This document shows, piece after piece, positions 5,735 through 9,428 of a stretch of DNA of 9,428 bases (the stretch's first letter is position 1; the number at the start of each line of letters is the position of its first letter). Source of the stretch: CAYMTN01 sp964393335. Lineage in GTDB: Bacteria > Chloroflexota > Anaerolineae > Aggregatilineales > Aggregatilineaceae. The position numbers were made by a program, and so were the translations under genes. The notes below the pieces were generated by a model. That model did no database searches, was not told the origin of the DNA, and worked only from the letters and a program-made list of their open reading frames with translations. The DNA lies in NCBI GenBank assembly GCA_964393335.1, contig CAYMTN010000211.1, positions 1 through 9,428 of the forward strand, in the 5' to 3' direction.

Positions 5735-7199
5735 GCGCGTGGGCCATCCCATGCCACGAAACCCGCTGACTCGAACCCCGCTGCTGCTCCTCGTGCTGCT
5801 TCTATTCCCCGGCTGGCACGCACTGGCCGGACCATCCCGCCAGGATGTGGGCCGCGACGGGCGGGCCTGCTTCGGCATCGTCGAAGCGTACTACCGCCCC
5901 GCCGACGCCCGCGACCTCAACGTCGGGTGGGAGCGCATCGTCTTTGAATGGGCGAAGTTCCAGCCCACCGGCCCCGCCGATTTTGAGACGAGCGTGATCC
6001 CCGATGACTGGCTGATCCATGCCCAGGTGGCTGGGCGCGAGGTGATCGGCCTGCTCAAAAACACGCCTCACTGGGCATCCGGCAGCGGCAAACTCGGCGC
6101 GCCGCCGACTGGCCTCGACCTGCCGGTCACCGATCCCAACAACTACTGGGCGGCTTTTGTGCGCCACACCGTGCAGTATTATGCCGACACGTGGGGCATC
6201 CGTCACTGGATCATCTACAACGAGCCGGACCTGCGGCCCGGTGAAATCGGCTGGTACGAGTTCGACGGCGATGTGGAAGACTATTACCACGTGCTCAAAG
6301 TGGCCTACATGGCGGCCAAGTCCGTGAATCCCGACTCCGTGATCCACCTGGCGGGTATGGCGTGGTGGACCGACAAAGCCGCCGGACGCAAACCGTACCT
6401 GGAGCGCCTGCTGGATATCGCCGCCTGGGATGCCGACGCCTACGATTATGATTTTTTCTTCGACGTGGTGATGGTCCACATCTATTTTTCGCCGCTCAAC
6501 GTGTGGAACGTGATCGTCGAAACGAGAAGTATTCTGGAGCATTACAAGTTGCAGAAAAAACCGGTCTGGGTGGACGAAAGCAACGCCAGCCCGTCGGTCG
6601 ATCCGTTCGCCGTCACGCCGCCCGATCCGCCTTACGCCGTGACGCTGAGCCAGCAGAGCGATTTTATCGTGCAGGCGGCGGCGATGAGCCTGGCGGCGGG
6701 CGTGGAACGTTTCGCCGTCTACCGGCTGTATGACGACCATTTTGTGCCGGGCACGACCGAACCCTGGGGGCTGGTCCGCCTGGACGGATCGCGCCGCCCG
6801 GCGTTCGAGGCGTACCGCACGGTGATCAGTACCTTCAGCGGCACGACCGAAGCCCACTGGTTGCACAGCCAGCGCTCGACGCTGGTCACGCTCGAACAGC
6901 CGGGACGCACCGTGTATGTGATGTGGGCGCGCACGCCCGACCCCGTGCGTTTTTACGTATGGGCGGATCGCGCCGCTGCCACCGCGCAGCAGATCGGAGT
7001 CACCGGGGCGACACGCCTGATCCAGCCGCAAAGCGTGCCCGGCGTCGATGACTGGTGGTTCGCGCTGGATACGCCCGGCGCGGTTCCCGGCGACTCCGGC
7101 GCGGTGATGGTCGAAGGTACGCCCGTGATCCTGGTGGTCGATGGCGGGCCGCGCCCGGTCTGGATCGAGGTCGAAGGAACCCAGTGGACGCTGCGCTGA
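5727..7199 (+). CDS. Secreted clan GH-A-like glycoside hydrolase, catalytic residues intact
   Basis: A 490-aa protein. The N-terminus carries a signal peptide (basic residues, hydrophobic core at about 18-28, likely cleavage after GWHALA near 34). A (beta/alpha)8-barrel spans about 45-370 and a beta-rich C-terminal domain about 375-490, as in GH39/GH5-like enzymes. Expected catalytic residues are present: IIYNEPD with Glu166 as acid/base after strand 4, and VWVDESN with Glu284 as nucleophile on strand 7. Supporting positions include NTPHWAS (112-118) and VHIYF with His251. The substrate and exact GH family cannot be assigned by eye. The ATG at 5727 overlaps the recJ stop by 8 nt and lacks a strong ribosome site, which suggests translational coupling. 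An ATG at 5751 would give a shorter signal peptide and is a real alternative. It is followed by a paralogue of nearly equal length. Confidence 0.82.
   Translation: MTERVGHPMPRNPLTRTPLLLLVLLLFPGWHALAGPSRQDVGRDGRACFGIVEAYYRPADARDLNVGWERIVFEWAKFQPTGPADFETSVIPDDWLIHAQVAGREVIGLLKNTPHWASGSGKLGAPPTGLDLPVTDPNNYWAAFVRHTVQYYADTWGIRHWIIYNEPDLRPGEIGWYEFDGDVEDYYHVLKVAYMAAKSVNPDSVIHLAGMAWWTDKAAGRKPYLERLLDIAAWDADAYDYDFFFDVVMVHIYFSPLNVWNVIVETRSILEHYKLQKKPVWVDESNASPSVDPFAVTPPDPPYAVTLSQQSDFIVQAAAMSLAAGVERFAVYRLYDDHFVPGTTEPWGLVRLDGSRRPAFEAYRTVISTFSGTTEAHWLHSQRSTLVTLEQPGRTVYVMWARTPDPVRFYVWADRAAATAQQIGVTGATRLIQPQSVPGVDDWWFALDTPGAVPGDSGAVMVEGTPVILVVDGGPRPVWIEVEGTQWTLR
6761..6809 (+). repeat. Best-conserved segment of the tandem duplication, copy 1
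   Basis: This segment matches 8221-8269 at 43 of 49 bases by hand, including an identical 20-base run (6783-6802 and 8243-8262). It encodes PWGLVR-x-DGSRRPAFE, at the end of the barrel. The offset between copies is 1460 bases, the same as at the acid/base codon. Confidence 0.75.
7174..7178 (+). promoter_or_regulatory. Ribosome binding site inside the first glycosidase-like gene
   Basis: AAGGA, 5 nt upstream of a GTG at 7184, within the last codons of the preceding gene. It is the reason for the upstream start chosen for the second paralogue. The alternative ATG at 7235 has only a weak GGGA about 12 nt away. Confidence 0.45.
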
Positions 7200-8662
7200 C
7201 ACGCCGCACGCCGCGCGCGGGAATCACTTCGGTCATGGTCTGGCGCTGGTGCGCCTTCGCCGTCGCGGGCCTGGCCTGCATCACAGGACTGGCCGCATCA
7301 CCCGCCGCCGCACCGGACCCGCCTGCCCGTCGTTTTGGCCTGATCGACGCTGCCGCGTGGCCGGACGCTGCCGGTCAGCTCGGCATCGGCTGGGAGCGCA
7401 TCACGTTCGATTGGGCGGCCTTCCAGCCGAGCAGCCCCCGTGATTTTGAGACGGACAGCGTCGATCCCGGCTGGCTGGAATCCGCACGGGACGCCGGGCG
7501 CGAGGTCACCGGCTTGATCGTCAACACGCCTCCCTGGGCGTCGGCAAGCGGCGCGCCGGATGCCGTGCCGGATGGACTCGACCTGCCCGTTGACGACCCC
7601 GCCAACGTCTGGGCGGCCTTCATGACACAGGTGGCCGCGACCTACGCCCCGCTCGGCGTGCATCGCTGGATCGTGTACGATACGCCGGACGTGCGCCCCG
7701 GCGAGGGACCGGTCCGTTTCGCCGGCACGGTGGCGGACTACGCGCGGCTGCTGAAGGTCGCGCACCTGGCCGCCCGCGCGGCTGACCCGCAGGCGCGTAT
7801 GCACGTCGCAGCGATGACCGGCTGGGCCGACGCCGCCGCCGGGCGCGATCCGTACCTGACGCGGCTGCTGCAAGCCCAATCCCCCGATCCCGACGCCGCC
7901 ACGTACGGCCACTATTTTGACGCCGTGATGCTGCGCGTGTACGACAACACGGGGGCGGTATGGGACTCGGTGATCGCTGCGCGCGCAATTCTGGCCGCCG
8001 CCGGGCTGGACGACAAAACGATCTGGCTCGAAACCAACGCGCGCCCCACCCTGGACCGGGCCACCAATCCGAGCGGCGCGATCCCTGCCGCCGGTGTGGG
8101 GGCTACATTCGGCATCACGCCCCAGCAGCAGGCCGATTTCGTGATCCAGGCGGTGGCGCTCGCGCTCGCAGCGGGCGCGGATCGAGTTGCGATCAGCCCG
8201 CTGGCCGATACAGAGTCCCAACCCTGGGGACTGGTCCGCGCCGACGGATCGCGCCGCCCGGCCTTCGACATTTTCCGCACCGTGATCGCGCTGTTCGCGC
8301 CGGCGACCGCCGCCCAACGGTACACCGTGCCTGCCGGGGACCTGATCGTGCTCGAACAGCCGGATCGTGACGTGTACGTGGTGTGGGCGCGCGACGTGCA
8401 GCCGGTCCAGTTCATCATCACGTCGCCGCAGGTCGGTGAATTCGCGCTGTACACGAACGCTCACAACCGCACCTGGACCGAACGCAGCGCGCCGTTTGAC
8501 TGGCCCGCCGCCTTCCGGCTGGATGGGCCGGGGGCGCAGCGCGATCCCAACGGCTTCTTGACGGTGGCCGGATCGCCGCGCGTGCTCGTGCTGGACCCGA
8601 CGCCCGGATTCGTGCGCGTGGTGTACGTCGTGGTAGGCGGTGACACATACCGGCTCAAATGA
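7184..8662 (+). CDS. Secreted paralogue of the preceding glycosidase with substituted acid/base residue
   Basis: A 492-aa protein collinear with its neighbour: signal peptide (hydrophobic core about 22-38), barrel (about 50-370) and beta-rich C-terminal domain. Shared landmarks include IGWERITFDWAAFQP (67-81), NTPPWAS (114-120) and WGLVRADGSRRPAF (348-361). Where the first copy has IIYNEPDLRPGE, this one has IVYDTPDVRPGE, so the acid/base Glu is Thr167 (codon 7682-7684). The first copy's His251 is Arg251. The probable nucleophile Glu283 in IWLETNA (codon 8030-8032) is kept. It is therefore likely inactive as a retaining hydrolase and may act as a glycan-binding pseudoenzyme, a transglycosidase-like variant or a partner of its sister; this is inference. 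The GTG at 7184 is chosen for its ribosome site and 16-nt overlap with the upstream gene. The ATG at 7235 (475 aa) is the alternative. The stop overlaps the next start (ATGA). Confidence 0.78.
   Translation: MDAALTRRTPRAGITSVMVWRWCAFAVAGLACITGLAASPAAAPDPPARRFGLIDAAAWPDAAGQLGIGWERITFDWAAFQPSSPRDFETDSVDPGWLESARDAGREVTGLIVNTPPWASASGAPDAVPDGLDLPVDDPANVWAAFMTQVAATYAPLGVHRWIVYDTPDVRPGEGPVRFAGTVADYARLLKVAHLAARAADPQARMHVAAMTGWADAAAGRDPYLTRLLQAQSPDPDAATYGHYFDAVMLRVYDNTGAVWDSVIAARAILAAAGLDDKTIWLETNARPTLDRATNPSGAIPAAGVGATFGITPQQQADFVIQAVALALAAGADRVAISPLADTESQPWGLVRADGSRRPAFDIFRTVIALFAPATAAQRYTVPAGDLIVLEQPDRDVYVVWARDVQPVQFIITSPQVGEFALYTNAHNRTWTERSAPFDWPAAFRLDGPGAQRDPNGFLTVAGSPRVLVLDPTPGFVRVVYVVVGGDTYRLK
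8221..8269 (+). repeat. Best-conserved segment of the tandem duplication, copy 2
   Basis: Direct repeat of 6761-6809 inside the second glycosidase-like paralogue, encoding PWGLVR-x-DGSRRPAFD. The two genes are tandem duplicates. Most of the rest has diverged at the DNA level, so this block is either under strong constraint or was homogenised later. Confidence 0.75.
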
Positions 8663-9428
8663 ATCCTGACGTAACGCGGCGGGTCTCGTGGCCGCAAAAA
8701 GGATTGTGGGCGCTGTTCGCCTGCCTGTACGTGCTCAGCCTGGGGCGCGGGTTTTACAGCAGCGATGGCGACGTGATGTTCAAGACGACCGCCGCACTGG
8801 CCGAACGCGGCACCTTCGCCCTGCCCCCTGACCCCGGCCTGCCGCAGATCGTGCGCGGACAGCACGGCACGTTCGCCAGCAAATACGATCCCGGCCTGCC
8901 GTTGATCGGCGTGCCGTTTTACGCGGCGGGCGACTGGCTCGGACGCGTCGATCACGCGCACCGGGCGCGGTTGGCGGCGACTGCCGTGCTGCTGGTACCG
9001 GCCCTGGCCGCGGCGGCGGCGGTGGGTTGGCTGGCGGCCCTCGCCCACCACCTGGCGTGTAATTCGCGCCGGGCACTGATCGTGGCCCTGATCGCGGGAC
9101 TGGCGACTCCCCTGTGGCCCTACGCGCGCATGTTGTTTGCCGAGTCCCTGCTCGCCGCCGCGCTGACGGCAACCGTGTGGGCGGTGTGGCGCGCTGCTAT
9201 GCGGACCGAATCGCGCCGCGCGTCTGCCGCCTGGCTGATCGCTGGCGCGGCGTTCGGCGTGGGGATGCTCGCGCGCGCGGCGTTCGCCATCTACGCGCCC
9301 GCGCTGGCCCTGCTGATCGTCCGGCGGAGTCCGGCGCGCGATTGGCGGGCCATCGTCACGCGGCTCGCCGCGTTCGGAACCGGCGCGCTGCCGTTCGCCC
9401 TGATTCTGCTGTGGCACAACGCCCTGCG
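8659..9428 (+). CDS. GT-C (GT39/PMT-like) membrane glycosyltransferase, 5' part, runs off the window
   Basis: The ATG at 8659 overlaps the previous stop as ATGA, and the frame is open for 256 codons to the right edge. The N-terminus has a basic start and a first membrane segment (LWALFACLYVLSLG, about 17-30). A periplasmic loop with SSDGDVMFKTTAALAERG (34-51) follows, containing acidic residues placed like the catalytic Asp of GT-C enzymes. Next comes GTFASKYDPGLPLIGVPFY (71-89), which resembles the G-x-x-YSKYGPGxS-type motif of bacterial polyprenyl-phosphate-sugar-dependent glycosyltransferases. Further hydrophobic segments lie at about 107-128, 138-150, 161-176, 193-205, 212-221 and 234-250. 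It probably transfers a sugar from a polyprenyl-phosphate donor on the outer face of the membrane. Acceptor and sugar are unknown. It ends the visible recJ operon and supports a glycan-related role for the two secreted barrel proteins. Confidence 0.75.
   Translation, partial: MNPDVTRRVSWPQKGLWALFACLYVLSLGRGFYSSDGDVMFKTTAALAERGTFALPPDPGLPQIVRGQHGTFASKYDPGLPLIGVPFYAAGDWLGRVDHAHRARLAATAVLLVPALAAAAAVGWLAALAHHLACNSRRALIVALIAGLATPLWPYARMLFAESLLAAALTATVWAVWRAAMRTESRRASAAWLIAGAAFGVGMLARAAFAIYAPALALLIVRRSPARDWRAIVTRLAAFGTGALPFALILLWHNAL

Noticed and set aside
4223..5878. Long minus-strand open frame (551 codons) opposite recJ
   Set aside because: It is antisense to a RecJ with every expected motif. 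It is an artefact of high-GC codon bias, and its translation is rich in Arg/His/Asp/Val/Gln without any recognisable motif.
5802..7202. Long minus-strand open frame (466 codons) opposite the first glycosidase-like gene
   Set aside because: Same antisense effect of GC-rich third positions. The plus strand encodes a signal peptide and catalytic motifs.
7298..8464. Long minus-strand open frame (388 codons) opposite the second glycosidase-like gene
   Set aside because: Shadow of a real gene. The plus-strand paralogy with the upstream gene settles which strand is coding.
8461..9417. Minus-strand open frame of 318 codons at the right edge
   Set aside because: It is antisense to the GT-C glycosyltransferase, whose start overlaps the preceding stop (ATGA) and which shows membrane segments and an SKYDPG motif. 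The antisense product is low-complexity Arg/Gln/Gly.
1..9428. tRNA, rRNA, CRISPR arrays, transposase genes
   Set aside because: I saw no tRNA-like cloverleaf, no regularly spaced repeats and no transposase or integrase motifs in any frame.

Overview
The window is high-GC bacterial chromosome (roughly 60-65% G+C by eye) interrupted by one AT-rich gene near the left end. The gene set is a DUF1385/YqhQ-type membrane protein, a two-domain GNAT acetyltransferase, RecJ, secreted (beta/alpha)8-barrel glycosidase-like proteins and a GT-C membrane glycosyltransferase whose N-terminus carries an SKYDPG-type motif. This set and the codon bias fit Chloroflexota (Anaerolineae-like). That placement is an inference from gene content and has not been tested with a marker gene.

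Layout from left to right. (1) Positions 1-150 are the 3' end of a plus-strand gene, possibly a methyltransferase. (2) Positions 151-921 (minus) are an AT-rich gene for an uncharacterised HEPN-like protein with an RNxxxH motif. It has its own promoter, and a 9-bp inverted repeat brackets it. It looks like a horizontally acquired single-gene cassette between two convergent host genes. (3) Positions 1060-3294 (minus) hold a DUF1385 membrane protein and, upstream of it, a GNAT acetyltransferase. Each has a recognisable sigma70-like promoter, and the DUF1385 unit ends in a clear intrinsic terminator at 996-1024. (4) Positions 3456-3867 (minus) are a short unit: a 65-aa two-helix membrane protein, then a 44-codon small ORF with a good Shine-Dalgarno sequence, then a strong intrinsic terminator. 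(5) From 3977 to the right edge (plus) is a tightly overlapping operon of recJ, two tandem secreted glycosidase-like paralogues and a truncated GT-C membrane glycosyltransferase. All junctions are overlaps (8, 16 and 4 nt).

The right half probably makes or trims an extracytoplasmic glycan: a membrane glycosyltransferase plus two exported barrel proteins, cotranscribed with the cytoplasmic repair exonuclease RecJ. The most interesting observation is that the two barrel paralogues differ at the active site. The first has both expected catalytic glutamates (Asn-Glu-Pro acid/base and a later Glu nucleophile). In the second the acid/base Glu is Thr and an active-site His is Arg, so it may be a pseudoenzyme translated from the same message as its apparently active sister. 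The second most interesting are the orphan HEPN cassette and the terminator-linked small ORF.
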